Shown here one piece after another: positions 24,434 through 33,370 of a DNA stretch of 64,000 nt. A program made the position numbers and the translations under genes. The stretch comes from HKST-UBA178 sp965223815 (lineage in GTDB: Bacteria; Pseudomonadota; Gammaproteobacteria; Chromatiales; Chromatiaceae): NCBI GenBank assembly GCA_965223815.1, contig OZ245019.1:3906001-3970000 (forward strand), read 5' to 3'. Under the pieces are notes generated by a model. The model did no database searches. It saw nothing but the letters and a program-made list of their open reading frames with translations, and was not told the DNA's origin. How positions within the stretch are numbered: position 1 is the stretch's first letter; each line of letters opens with the position of its first letter.

Positions 24434-24856
24434 ATGGCGATCCCTATGCGCACCCGAATTGAATTAAGCACCCATAACCGAGAAGAATTGGTGGACATAA
24501 CCCCGCAGGTCGAGCAGGCGGTGGGCGAGAGTGGCATTCGAGACGGCATGGTGTTTCTCTACGCCCAGGGTGCCACGGCCGCATTGATGATTCAGGAAAA
24601 CTGGGACCAGAGTGTGCAAACCGATGTGGTCAACTACCTTCGCGAGGCCATACCCAGGGGCGTGTGGCTACACGATGCACAGGACGGCAATGGCGACGCC
24701 CATCTCAAATCCGGGCTGGTAGGGCCCTCCGAAAGTATCCCATTGATTGGCGGCAGCCTCGGGCTATCGCGCTGGCAGAACGTATTCTTTTGTGAATTCG
24801 ACGGCCCACGGGCATCCAGGCAGGTTGTTTGCACCATCCTTGCGGATACTGAATGA
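24434..24856 (+). CDS. yjbQ: YjbQ family protein (UPF0047; thiamine-phosphate-synthase-like)
   Basis: A 140-aa cytoplasmic protein of the widespread YjbQ family, whose members have weak thiamine-phosphate synthase activity; the true role is unsettled. Family motifs are clear: VFLYAQGATAALMIQENWD near residue 40, then DGNGDAHLKSGLVGPSESIPLIGG with the conserved Asn-Ala-His, WQNVFFCEFDGPR and the final Cys-rich strand. The ATG at 24434 or the in-frame one at 24446 may be the start. It stands alone, divergent from the repeat-protein gene. Confidence 0.92.
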   Translation: MAIPMRTRIELSTHNREELVDITPQVEQAVGESGIRDGMVFLYAQGATAALMIQENWDQSVQTDVVNYLREAIPRGVWLHDAQDGNGDAHLKSGLVGPSESIPLIGGSLGLSRWQNVFFCEFDGPRASRQVVCTILADTE

Positions 24857-25032
24857 AAGGATTTCGGACAAGCCGTTTACCAGCTCAGTAGCGAATCTCC
24901 AACACATGTACGTGCCGAGAGGCACATCGAGTCACCTTACCAAGAAAAAGTCCAACGGCAGAGATATCCGCGGGAAAAGTTGTGCTATTCGGGCTAAAGT
25001 ATGGAAGTAATGGTTGACATACAAGGTATCCG

Positions 25033-25650
25033 GTGAACTGGTTCAAGATTCCCGCGCTGTTCAAGTTTTTTCTCGGTACTCTGCTGATTCAGGGAGTAAC
25101 CGCGATACTGGTGTATGCCGCGCTCAACAATCCCACTGCGGAAAATCAGATGCTTCTGGCAGCGGTGGGTGCGGCTCTGGGCCTGGTCGGGTCATTGTGG
25201 TTTACCACTATCGCCGGCAGTGACAAGAAAGAGGCGCTGGCACGGGCCACGGAGCGACTATCAAAAGAGCGGGAAAAAATCCGTGTCCGGGCAGAGAAAG
25301 AGAAGAGCAAGATACGTGAACAAACCCAGAAACAGGCATCAAAACGGGTCAATCTCCCCGCTTCAAAATCTCATTTCAAAATGGGAGCGTCCACCCTGGG
25401 GCTGGTCGGTGTGGGCGGATTGTTGCTCGTCACCCAATTCGTCTCCCTGGGTATGCTGGTGATGGGAGTGTCTGGCGGCGCTTTGGGCGGTTATCTGATG
25501 CGGGTCCGGCAGGAGCAGAAGAAAAAATCTGCTACGGGAGATTCAGAGGGGCTGTTGACAAGAGGTTGGAGTAACCAGCTATCGGTGGAAGGTGAAACCG
25601 AGGGAGCCGCGAAGAAAAAGCGGTTGAAAGTGATTAAGAACGATAGATAA
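25033..25650 (+). CDS. Hypothetical membrane protein with a central charged coiled coil
   Basis: Function unknown. The 205-aa protein has two N-terminal helices (FFLGTLLIQGVTAILVYAAL; LAAVGAALGLVGSLWFTTI). A Lys/Glu/Arg-rich coiled coil follows (about residues 68-108, LSKEREKIRVRAEKEKSKI). Then come two more helices (LGLVGVGGLLLVTQF; GMLVMGVSGGALGGYLM) and a basic tail ending KKKRLKVIKNDR. GTG at 25033 is the start. No family could be assigned; it may be a structural or scaffold protein. It follows yjbQ after 176 bp. Confidence 0.65.
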   Translation: MNWFKIPALFKFFLGTLLIQGVTAILVYAALNNPTAENQMLLAAVGAALGLVGSLWFTTIAGSDKKEALARATERLSKEREKIRVRAEKEKSKIREQTQKQASKRVNLPASKSHFKMGASTLGLVGVGGLLLVTQFVSLGMLVMGVSGGALGGYLMRVRQEQKKKSATGDSEGLLTRGWSNQLSVEGETEGAAKKKRLKVIKNDR

Positions 25651-25947
25651 CCATTGACTGTTATTCACCCTCCCTACCTCAATCGTCAAGACCCCTCTTC
25701 CCCATCGTTTCCACGACATAATTTATTAGCGCTGTGTCCTTCTATGTACAGCTCGATGAACCTGATTCACTAGAGCAATCCACTCATCCGGGATAACATG
25801 TGCACCCAGAAGGATCCTACCCGAATCGGTGGAAAAGATTGTTGCGACTTGAGACTTGCGAGGGGGCAAATAGAGATGCTGTGGGTCAGGCCTCTCCCAA
25901 TGCCGGCAAGATCAAGTTTCACCGCCCGGCGGCCGACATTCGAAACA

Positions 25948-26961
25948 ATGTGTACGAGACCAGCTCCATTGTTGCGACCCAGTAAAACCTCCGGACCGAT
26001 CCTACAGTGGCTGGGGGTCTTCACCCTATTGGTATTGCTGATTGGTTCCGTGGCGGCGGCCACCGGCCCGCGCAATGAGCCGATCGTACCGATCCCGGTC
26101 GACCATGGTGAGGACCGGGTTAAGGCCGCGCTCGGCGACCGATTGTTCCATGATCCCCGCCTCTCGGCCAACAATACCCTTAGTTGCGCAACCTGCCACC
26201 GGCTGTCCACTGGTGGCACCGACGGTCAATCCAGGTCGCGCGGCATAGGCGGTGCGATGGGTCCGATCAAGGCCCCGAGCGTCTACAACAGTGGCTTCAA
26301 CTTGTCCCAGTTCTGGGACGGCCGGGCGCCGACGCTCGAGGCCCAGGCCGCGGGGCCCGTGCACAACCCACTCGAGATGGGCTCGAGCTGGGACCAGGTC
26401 GTTGCAAAGCTGCGTGTCGATCCTGGCTACCAGGCTCTGTTCAACCGCCTCTACTCCGACGGCATCACTGGGCCCAACGTCCAGGATGCGATCGCGACCT
26501 TCGAACGCACGCTCACCACGCCCGGTTCGGCCTTCGACCGCTGGCTGGAGGGAGACAACGAGGCGTTGACGGCGCTCGAACGGCGCGGCTATGCCTTGTT
26601 CAAGTCCTATGGTTGTATTGCCTGCCACCAGGGGGTCAACGTGGGTGGCAATATGTACCAACGCATGGGGGCACTGGGTAACTATTTTACCGAACGCGGC
26701 GGTGAAATCACCAACGCCGACCTAGGTCGGTTTAACGTGACCGGCGACGAGCTGGACCGTCATATGTTCAAGGTGCCCAGTCTGCGGCTCGTCGCGATCA
26801 ATCCCCCCTATTTCCACGACGGTTCGGTACAGGATCTCGGCGAGGCGGTCCGGCTGATGGGCCGCTACCAGCTAGACAGGGACATCCCTTCTCAGGACGT
26901 CGACGCCATCGTGGCATTCCTACACTCGCTCGTGGGCAGGCACCCGAGGTTGACTCCGTGA
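25948..26961 (+). CDS. Di-heme cytochrome c peroxidase (CcpA/MauG superfamily)
   Basis: A periplasmic di-heme peroxidase that reduces H2O2 or a related oxidant with electrons from a c-type donor. Two heme motifs are seen: CATCH (low-potential domain) and CIACH (high-potential domain), with the family pattern GDRLFHDPRLSANNTLSCATCH and FKVPSLRLVAINPPYFHDGS near the C-terminus. The start is uncertain: the frame is open from 25798, but the ATG at 25948 begins a plausible signal peptide (LGVFTLLVLLIGSVAAA). Its stop overlaps the next gene by 4 bp (GTGA), so peroxidase and PAS-GGDEF-EAL protein are translationally coupled. GC content here is higher than in the AT-richer genes before. Confidence 0.9.
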   Translation: MCTRPAPLLRPSKTSGPILQWLGVFTLLVLLIGSVAAATGPRNEPIVPIPVDHGEDRVKAALGDRLFHDPRLSANNTLSCATCHRLSTGGTDGQSRSRGIGGAMGPIKAPSVYNSGFNLSQFWDGRAPTLEAQAAGPVHNPLEMGSSWDQVVAKLRVDPGYQALFNRLYSDGITGPNVQDAIATFERTLTTPGSAFDRWLEGDNEALTALERRGYALFKSYGCIACHQGVNVGGNMYQRMGALGNYFTERGGEITNADLGRFNVTGDELDRHMFKVPSLRLVAINPPYFHDGSVQDLGEAVRLMGRYQLDRDIPSQDVDAIVAFLHSLVGRHPRLTP

Positions 26962-29900
26962 GGCTTGGGCGCCTCCATCTGTTCCCATATACCCTGCTCG
27001 TCGCGAGCGTGGTCGTGATCCTGCTGTTCTTCGAGTGGCATACTCCGAGCCTGGATGAGCACAATCGGCGCTCTGGCCTCCTACAAGACCTAAACCGGTT
27101 GGAGGCCGAACTAGACAAGCTGGTGCTCGCGACGGCCTCGCTTCAAATGTACAACTACGATCCGTATGTCAACTTGGCCCGTGATTTTCATGGTGTCAGT
27201 AACTCGCTGCGGATCGGCACCGGGTCGGAACCACCGGCTCCCGCCTTCGGGGCGCTGCTCGACCGCTACGAAGAAACCCTGAGCGCCAAGCTCGCCTTGG
27301 TCGAACACATCAAGAGCCGCACCGCTCTGATCAAGAACGGGATGCACTATCTTCCATTGTCCATTGCCGGGATCAGTGAAAAGTCACCAGCACTGGGGCG
27401 ACGCCTGAACGCCCTCCTCAATCGAGTCTATCACTACAAGCTGTTCCCCAGCGACCTACTCGCCCAACAGATAAGCGCCATCGTCTCCGACCTTGAGGGC
27501 TTCGTCCCAGCCGAGCCTGAACTGGCGAGCGCCCTGGACAATACCCTAATGCACGTACGTACCAACCTAGCTTTAATCGGGGAACTGGAGCGGTTGCGCA
27601 ATCGCTACGATGCCGTACCGACCCGGCAGCTGCTCGGCGACCTGTTTCTGTGGGACAACGAAGATCACAGTGCTAGGAACCGGGATACTGGACGAGTCAG
27701 CCTGGGACTGCTGGTGCTGACCGTCGGGCTGTTGACGGCGCTGGGATTTACACTGCACTGGCTGGCCCGATCAAGGCGCCGGACCGAAAAGGCATGGTCC
27801 CAGCTTCACGATGCCGTCGAAAGCTTGTCGGAGTCCTTCGTGCTGTTCTCCCACGAGGGTAAACTGCTGCTCTACAACCGTCGGTTCATCGAGTTCTACC
27901 CTTGGCTCAAGGGACGCATGGACGGTGAAACGGACATTGCCAGAATTCAGAAATGGAACGAGGAGGCCGGTGTTGTCCCCGAGAAACCGCCGCTGACTGT
28001 CGCAAACGAGGGTGGAACACCGGGGCGGCAAGAAATCTATATCGAGCGCCTCCCAGACGGACGTTGGTACCAGGCCGGTGACTCGGTGACATCGACTGGC
28101 GAGACCGTCTGCGTGCGCACTGATATCAGCACGGCCAAGCAGGCCGAACAGGAGATGCGCAAGCTCCACCGTGCCCTCGAGCAAAGCCCAGCCTCGGTGG
28201 TAATCACCGATATCCAAGGCAACATTGAATACGTAAATCCCAAGTTCGAGGAGCTTACCGGCTACCGCTTCGCGGAGGTGAAGGGAAAAAATCCGCGTGT
28301 GCTCAAATCTGGCGACAAATCCCCGGAGGAGTACCGCGAGCTTTGGGACAGCATCATGGCCGGTAAGGTCTGGCGCGGCCAGTTCCACAACAAGCGCAAG
28401 GACGGCGAGATCTTCTGGGAAGCCGCCTCCATATCGCCGGTGCGCGACGAAAGCGGCAAGACAACTCACTTTATCGCCGTCAAAGAGGACATCACAGCCC
28501 GTAAGCTCGCCGAAGACCAACTGCGGATGAACGCCACCGTATTCGATACCACATCGGAAGGCATCCTGGTCACCGATGCGGATACGCGCATCATTACCGT
28601 AAACCCGGCGTTCACCCGGATCACCGGTTACCAGGCGGAAGAAGTGCTTGGGCGCAAGCCAAATCTGCTCAGCTCCGGGCGTCACAACAAGGCCTACTAT
28701 GAGCAGATGTGGCAGACCCTCGATACCAGGGGGAGCTGGTCCGGCGAGATTTGGAACCGTTACAAAGACGGCAGCGTGTTCCCCGAATGGCTGTCAATTG
28801 TCTCTATCAAAGACAACGAGGGCCAGGTCACCGAATACGTCGCCGTGTTTTCGGACATCACGGTCCGGAAACGGAACGAAGAAAAGATCCAGCGCCAGGC
28901 GAACTTCGATGCCCTGACTGGTCTGCCCAACCGCACACTGCTGTCCGACCGGCTCGATCGCGCCGTCTCCCGCGCCCATCGCGAATCTAGGAAGATGGCC
29001 CTGCTGTTCATCGATCTCGACCGCTTCAAGGTGGTTAACGATACCCTCGGTCATGTTGTCGGAGACCAGCTGCTGCAGCAGGTCTCAGAGCGTCTGTTGA
29101 ACTGCGTGCGTGAAGTCGATACCGTGGCGCGATTCGGTGGTGACGAGTTCGTGATCCTGCTCGGCGACATCGACAAGGCGGAATATGCCGCAGAGGTTGC
29201 CAAGCACGTTATCACTGTTCTCGGCGGCGAGCTCGATCTCGCCGGCCGTCAGGTGTTCATCGGCGCGAGTACCGGGATCAGCCTCTATCCCGACGATGCC
29301 CAAGACGCCGACACCCTAATGCGCAACGCCGATATGGCCATGTACCGGGCCAAGGATGCCGGACGCAATAACTACCAGTTCTTCACGCGCGCGATGAACA
29401 ATCAAGTCGAGCAACAGCTGGAACTCGAATCGGACCTGCGTCAGGCCTTGGTACGCAACGAACTCGTCCTGCAGTACCAGCCTATCGTCGACGTCTCGGA
29501 GAACCGTATGGTAGGCGTCGAGGCGCTGATCCGCTGGCGTCATCCGGGGCGCGGCCTGGTGATGCCCGGCCAGTTCATCGATCTCGCCGAGGACACCGGG
29601 CAGATCGCTGCGATCGGCCGTTGGGTGCTGGCCACAGCCTGCCGGCAGCTGGCGCAATGGCGCCGTCAGGGACTGGACCTGAAGATCAACGTCAATCTCT
29701 CCAGCCGGCAACTGAGCACCGGGCTACAAGTCGCGGAAATCGAACAGTTAGTGCGCCAGAACGATTTGCAGGGCAGGCTCCTGACTCTAGAGATCACCGA
29801 GGGCCTGCTGTTCGACGGCGGCGAACCCACTCTCGACTGGATGCGGCAAGTGCGTGAACTCGGAGTTGAACTGGCCGTTGACGATTTTGGTACCGGTTAT

Positions 29901-30224
29901 TCCTCGTTGAGCTATTTGAAGCGCTTCCCGATGAACGTGATCAAGATCGACCGCACCTTCATACGCGACCTGCCAGGAGACGATGGTGATGCGTCGCTGG
30001 TCCAGTCAATGGTCGCAATCGCCGACAGTCTGGGCCTGAAGGTCGTAGCCGAAGGCGTCGAGAGCTCTGAGCAAGCCGCATTCCTGGCACAGCAGGGCTG
30101 CGCTACGATGCAAGGCTACCTGTTCAGCAAGCCGGTCTGGGCCGACGACATCCCGGGCCTTGTCTCGCGACTCGGCCGGGGCGACACCTGGACCGACGCG
30201 AGCGACGGTGTGGCTCACGGGTGA
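26958..30224 (+). CDS. Membrane DAHL-PAS-GGDEF-EAL cyclic-di-GMP signalling protein
   Basis: A 1088-aa inner-membrane sensor that should make or break cyclic di-GMP. An N-terminal helix (LFPYTLLVASVVVILLFF) and a second one near 250-270 enclose an all-helical periplasmic region resembling the DAHL ligand-binding domain. Three PAS-type domains follow (about 285-390, 400-515, 525-640). Next is GGDEF (about 650-815; RFGGDEFVILL intact, FDALTGLPNR) and then EAL (about 825-1075; EALIRWRHP, DDFGTGYSSLSYLKRFP, KIDRTFI intact). Both catalytic signatures are kept, so either activity is possible. The GTG start overlaps the peroxidase stop, suggesting the sensed signal may be tied to peroxide or periplasmic redox state. 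Confidence 0.92.
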   Translation: MRLGRLHLFPYTLLVASVVVILLFFEWHTPSLDEHNRRSGLLQDLNRLEAELDKLVLATASLQMYNYDPYVNLARDFHGVSNSLRIGTGSEPPAPAFGALLDRYEETLSAKLALVEHIKSRTALIKNGMHYLPLSIAGISEKSPALGRRLNALLNRVYHYKLFPSDLLAQQISAIVSDLEGFVPAEPELASALDNTLMHVRTNLALIGELERLRNRYDAVPTRQLLGDLFLWDNEDHSARNRDTGRVSLGLLVLTVGLLTALGFTLHWLARSRRRTEKAWSQLHDAVESLSESFVLFSHEGKLLLYNRRFIEFYPWLKGRMDGETDIARIQKWNEEAGVVPEKPPLTVANEGGTPGRQEIYIERLPDGRWYQAGDSVTSTGETVCVRTDISTAKQAEQEMRKLHRALEQSPASVVITDIQGNIEYVNPKFEELTGYRFAEVKGKNPRVLKSGDKSPEEYRELWDSIMAGKVWRGQFHNKRKDGEIFWEAASISPVRDESGKTTHFIAVKEDITARKLAEDQLRMNATVFDTTSEGILVTDADTRIITVNPAFTRITGYQAEEVLGRKPNLLSSGRHNKAYYEQMWQTLDTRGSWSGEIWNRYKDGSVFPEWLSIVSIKDNEGQVTEYVAVFSDITVRKRNEEKIQRQANFDALTGLPNRTLLSDRLDRAVSRAHRESRKMALLFIDLDRFKVVNDTLGHVVGDQLLQQVSERLLNCVREVDTVARFGGDEFVILLGDIDKAEYAAEVAKHVITVLGGELDLAGRQVFIGASTGISLYPDDAQDADTLMRNADMAMYRAKDAGRNNYQFFTRAMNNQVEQQLELESDLRQALVRNELVLQYQPIVDVSENRMVGVEALIRWRHPGRGLVMPGQFIDLAEDTGQIAAIGRWVLATACRQLAQWRRQGLDLKINVNLSSRQLSTGLQVAEIEQLVRQNDLQGRLLTLEITEGLLFDGGEPTLDWMRQVRELGVELAVDDFGTGYSSLSYLKRFPMNVIKIDRTFIRDLPGDDGDASLVQSMVAIADSLGLKVVAEGVESSEQAAFLAQQGCATMQGYLFSKPVWADDIPGLVSRLGRGDTWTDASDGVAHG

Positions 30225-30261
30225 TTTTCCAGCGGCGGTTACGGGCAACCCTCGCTGTTTG

Positions 30262-30456
30262 GGCAAGCTAAAAGCCGTAGGGCTGCAGCTGCTGGAGACA
30301 CGAAAAGTCTTGCTCGGACACCGTAACGGCGACATCACGTCGCACTACTTGGCACCCGAGATCGAGGAGCTGTTGGAAGCTGCAAATCGTATTTGTGCGG
30401 TGCAGTCACGCAATGACTTTGCTGAAAACAAAAACGGCCTAGAGATCGCTCTCTAA
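30262..30456 (+). pseudogene. 3' remnant of a tyrosine integrase
   Basis: The frame codes LETRKVLLGHRNGDITSHYL, then APEIEELLEAANRIC and a short tail. This is the C-terminal catalytic end of a phage-type integrase: His of LLGHR and the active-site Tyr of SHYL. The rest of the gene is missing; upstream DNA belongs to the GGDEF-EAL gene. It ends 23 bp before the 14-nt repeat at 30480, as integrase genes usually end beside their attachment site. An older element at this tRNA-type site is therefore likely. Confidence 0.75.
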
Positions 30457-30462
30457 GCCGTT
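30433..30462 (+). terminator. Hairpin terminator at the end of the integrase remnant
   Basis: A 13-bp stem with one mismatch, AACGGCCTAGAGA (30433-30445) with TCTCTAAGCCGTT (30450-30462), loop TCGC, followed by GTTTCT. It overlaps the integrase stop. The end of the serine recombinase gene has a comparable hairpin, GAGATAAGCCGTT with AACGGCCTATCTC (62401-62433), sharing the AAGCCGTT/AACGGCCT core. Confidence 0.5.
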
Positions 30463-30479
30463 GTTTCTAAACCACATAA

Positions 30480-30493
30480 TTGGTAGCGGGGGC
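30480..30493 (+). repeat. Left attachment repeat (attL) of the integrated element
   Basis: TTGGTAGCGGGGGC at 30480-30493 is identical to 62449-62462, which is the 3' end of the tRNA-fMet gene (on its complementary strand). Sequence differs immediately on both sides. It marks the left boundary of the mobile element. Confidence 0.75.
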
Positions 30494-30619
30494 CCGCAAG
30501 CTACTTAACCTATCCGAGCAGGACAAGATGGTTGCGGGAGGGTGCAACCGCCTTACCCTTCTCTTTCAATCGATAGACATCCTGGCGCCCACGCCTTCAT
30601 CTGACGAAGGCCCGCAGCC
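30494..30619 (+). other. Candidate transfer origin region upstream of mobC
   Basis: The 126 bp before mobC contain an inverted repeat GGTTGC (30530-30535) with GCAACC (30544-30549) and a CCTTC/GAAGG hairpin near 30595-30611. Transfer origins usually sit immediately upstream of mobC/relaxase genes with such repeats. No nick sequence could be recognised, so this is positional inference. Confidence 0.3.
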
Positions 30620-31063
30620 ATGACGCAGGATCGCTCCGCAAAGGCTCGATTATCACCCTCGTTTGCATTTGTGGCTGAATCGGCGAAGCCAGTTCGTGGG
30701 AAAAAGCCCTCGCCCTTCTCCCTACGCCTGAGTGCTGATGAGCGGGCCAACCTACAAGCTCAGGCGGGGGGCCGTCCTCTGGGGGCATTCATCCGTGAAC
30801 GACTGCTCGGCGAACAGGCAGAAAAGCGCCGATTCCAGCGCAAACCACGCATCGATGACAAGCAGGCCGCTATGCTGCTCGCCGAACTCGGGCACTCTCG
30901 CCTGTCCTCCAACCTCAATCAGCTGGCCAAGCACGCCAACACCGGCTCGCTGGATGTATCCCCAGAGGTCGAACGGGAACTCCATGACGCCTATCTGGCC
31001 GTCCTGGCCATGCGCGATGCGTTGATGGCTGCTCTGGGTCTGAAATCCGGAGGCGGCCAATGA
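30620..31063 (+). CDS. mobC: Relaxosome accessory protein, MobC-like
   Basis: A 147-aa DNA-binding helper of the relaxase that opens the transfer origin. The central part has FSLRLSADERANLQAQAGGR, a ribbon-helix-helix-like start. The family signature near residue 90, LSSNLNQLAKHANTGSLDVS, corresponds to the L-x3-G-x-NLNQ-L pattern of MobC. Its last four bases overlap the relaxase ATG (ATGA), so the two are co-translated. The product is basic, as expected. Confidence 0.85.
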   Translation: MTQDRSAKARLSPSFAFVAESAKPVRGKKPSPFSLRLSADERANLQAQAGGRPLGAFIRERLLGEQAEKRRFQRKPRIDDKQAAMLLAELGHSRLSSNLNQLAKHANTGSLDVSPEVERELHDAYLAVLAMRDALMAALGLKSGGGQ

Positions 31064-32346
31064 TCTTGCACGGAAACCAGCGCGGTGGAGCCAAAAACCT
31101 CGCCTTGCACCTGCTCAAGGAAGAAAACGAGCATGTCGAAGTCCATGAGCTGCGCGGGTTTGTCTCCGAAAACCTGGTTTCGGCGCTGAATGAAGTTTAC
31201 GCAGTCAGCCGGGGCACCAAAGCCCGACAGTTTCTATTCTCGCTGAGCCTTAATCCCCCACCGAACGAGAACGTTCCGACGCAGACCTTCGAGGATGCGA
31301 TCGAGCGCGTCGAGAAGAAACTCGGGCTGGAAAACCAACCCCGCGCCATTGTCTTTCACGAAAAGGAAGGCCGCCGCCACTGCCATGCCGTCTGGTCACG
31401 GATCGATACGAAAAGCATGAAGGCTGTGCAACTATCTTTCTCCAAACGCAAGCTGATGGATATATCCAGGGAATTGTTTCGCGAGCACGGATGGACCATG
31501 CCGCGCGGGATGATCGACGCCCGCGAGCGCGATCCCCGGAACTTCACCCTGGCCCAGTGGCAGCAGGCCAAACGGACTGGCAAAAACCCCAAAGCCATGA
31601 AGGCGCTGTTTCAGGAGTGCTGGGCGGCCAGCGACAATCAGGCCGCACTTGCCCAGGCGCTCAAGGAACGGGGCTACGTGCTCACCCGCGGCGACCGACG
31701 CGGCTTCGTCGCGCTCGATCATCGATGCGAGGTATTTTCGATCGCCAAATGGGTCGGAATCCGGGCCAAGGACGTGCGCGCGAAACTCACTGACCCGGAA
31801 CGCCTCCCGAGCGTCGCTGAGGCCCGCACGCGCATTGCCCGAGACATGGAAACACACCTGGATGCGTTGCAGCGTTCCCAGAATCTGGCCATCCGTCAGC
31901 GTATTTCGATCATCGAAGCCGAGCGCCAGCGCATGGCGGAAAAGCACGCGCGCGAACGCGCTGAACTGATCGAAGCCCAATCTCGCCGCCGCCACGAAGA
32001 CATCATGGCCCGACAGAAACGTTTCCGAGGCGGACTGCGCGGAATTCTGGACCGGGTGACCGGAAAGCACAGACGCATCGAAAAAGAAAACCAAGATCAC
32101 GCCTGGTTTGCGCACAAGCGCGACCAGCAGGCGCGCGATGCGCTGATCTTTCAGCAGCTTGAGGCCCGGTGCACGCTGCAAACACGGATCGAACGACTGC
32201 GGGTCTTCAATGAACGCAGTGCCCAATCTCTTACCCAGGATCGCGAGATTTACCGCGACATCCGCGAACAACGCCGAGACGAGTTCGAGACGCTAGGACG
32301 TAGCTCCCGGAAGCGCCCTGGACCTGGACCCGCACGGGAGCGTTAG
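31060..32346 (+). CDS. Relaxase / mobilization nuclease
   Basis: The relaxase nicks the transfer origin and pilots single-stranded DNA to a recipient. The 428-aa protein starts MILHGNQRGGAKNLALHLLK. The metal-binding histidines occur in IVFHEKEGRRHCHAVWSRID (about residues 98-117, pattern H...HxH), and a candidate catalytic Tyr lies upstream. After the nuclease domain comes a long charged helical C-terminus (from about 240; RQRISIIEAERQRMAEKHAR) likely for protein contacts. It overlaps mobC by 4 bp. Confidence 0.88.
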   Translation: MILHGNQRGGAKNLALHLLKEENEHVEVHELRGFVSENLVSALNEVYAVSRGTKARQFLFSLSLNPPPNENVPTQTFEDAIERVEKKLGLENQPRAIVFHEKEGRRHCHAVWSRIDTKSMKAVQLSFSKRKLMDISRELFREHGWTMPRGMIDARERDPRNFTLAQWQQAKRTGKNPKAMKALFQECWAASDNQAALAQALKERGYVLTRGDRRGFVALDHRCEVFSIAKWVGIRAKDVRAKLTDPERLPSVAEARTRIARDMETHLDALQRSQNLAIRQRISIIEAERQRMAEKHARERAELIEAQSRRRHEDIMARQKRFRGGLRGILDRVTGKHRRIEKENQDHAWFAHKRDQQARDALIFQQLEARCTLQTRIERLRVFNERSAQSLTQDREIYRDIREQRRDEFETLGRSSRKRPGPGPARER

Positions 32347-32386
32347 GGAGAAACGGAATAACAACAAGAAGAAAGGAAACACCACC

Positions 32387-33127
32387 ATGAAACCGACCAC
32401 CCAACAACAGGACCTGTTCAATGATCTAAACGAGGCAAGCGTGTTCACCTGCATTGCGGGGGCGTTCATCGGCAAATTCACACCAGATACCGACGACCCG
32501 GTAATGCGCTTGAGCGCGTATTTTGAAACGCAGGCGGCTGCGGAGGCGGCGCTGGCGTCAGGCCACTGGCCCGAAGCTCTGCCGGAAGATTGCGTAGACG
32601 AAGAAGAAACGCATGAGTCAGAGCGTGCTTCGCTTCAAGAGTGTTTTCATCAAGCACTCGTGGTTTTCGATGCCCAAGACGGGTATCGCCCGGCGTCTGC
32701 TGACGAAGTCCTTGATGCAGCTGTGAAACAACTCAATCGACGCTTCGCGCAGGGACAGGCACTCACAAGCCCTGAGGACACAAGACGCTTCTTACAACTA
32801 AAACTGAGTCATTTGGAGCATGAGGTCTTCGCAGTGCTATGGCTGGATAACCGTCACCGCGTATTAGCCTTCGAAACGCTGTTCCGGGGGACCATCGACG
32901 GGGCCAGCGTGCATCCGCGCGAGGTCGTCAAGTCCGCCCTGCAACACAACGCGGCGGCCTGCATCCTGGCTCACAATCACCCCTCCGGAATTGCTGAGCC
33001 CAGCCAGGCCGATCAGCGCATTACACAACGCCTGCAAGAGGCTTTGGGGTTGATCGAGGTGCGCACCCTGGACCACATCGTGGTTGCGGAGAACACCTGT
33101 TCGTTCGCTGAACAAGGGTTGCTCTAG
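32387..33127 (+). CDS. RadC-like JAB-domain protein with N-terminal extension
   Basis: RadC-type proteins are JAB/MPN metalloprotease-like proteins common on mobile elements; their biochemical role is unclear despite the old DNA-repair label. In this 246-aa protein the RadC domain (about 125-246) is intact: the metal-site Glu in LAFETLFRGTID and the JAMM motif HNHPSGIAEPSQAD. The first 120 residues are an unusual acidic extension not found in the 160-residue mobile-element versions I know. It follows the relaxase by 40 bp and a GAAAGGAAA ribosome binding site precedes its ATG. Confidence 0.85.
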   Translation: MKPTTQQQDLFNDLNEASVFTCIAGAFIGKFTPDTDDPVMRLSAYFETQAAAEAALASGHWPEALPEDCVDEEETHESERASLQECFHQALVVFDAQDGYRPASADEVLDAAVKQLNRRFAQGQALTSPEDTRRFLQLKLSHLEHEVFAVLWLDNRHRVLAFETLFRGTIDGASVHPREVVKSALQHNAAACILAHNHPSGIAEPSQADQRITQRLQEALGLIEVRTLDHIVVAENTCSFAEQGLL

Positions 33128-33139
33128 ATGAATAATATC

Positions 33140-33168
33140 GTGACACAACTTATTGTTTTTGTTATAAT
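33140..33168 (+). promoter_or_regulatory. Sigma-70 promoter of the vbhA-fic operon
   Basis: GTGACA (33140-33145) and TATAAT (33163-33168) are 17 nt apart. This is close to consensus, 22 bp before the antitoxin ATG. ACTTAT and ATAAGT flank the -10 as a possible operator. The AT-rich context differs from the neighbouring genes. Confidence 0.65.
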
Positions 33169-33190
33169 TATATAAGTGAGGAGTCAACAA

Positions 33191-33370
33191 ATGGACAAAT
33201 CTTTCGAGGAAGCCAAGGCCAATTCTGCAATCGAAGGCGTTCTTCTGAGACCGGAGGAAGCGGCATTGTTCGAGCGCATGATTGCGCTGTGCCTTGATGA
33301 GGAAGAAAGCAATCGAATGATCGATGCCTATCTCGCGAATCAGCAGCCCCACCACCTGGCTGCGGAATGA
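33191..33370 (+). CDS. VbhA-type Fic antitoxin
   Basis: A 59-aa class I Fic antitoxin. Its inhibitory helix carries the motif (S/T)-x3-E-(G/N), here S-A-I-E-G near residue 12, whose Glu pushes into the toxin's ATP site and blocks AMP transfer. The ATG at 33191 has AGGAG about 7 nt upstream. The last four bases overlap the fic start (ATGA), coupling synthesis of antitoxin and toxin. Confidence 0.82.
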   Translation: MDKSFEEAKANSAIEGVLLRPEEAALFERMIALCLDEEESNRMIDAYLANQQPHHLAAE

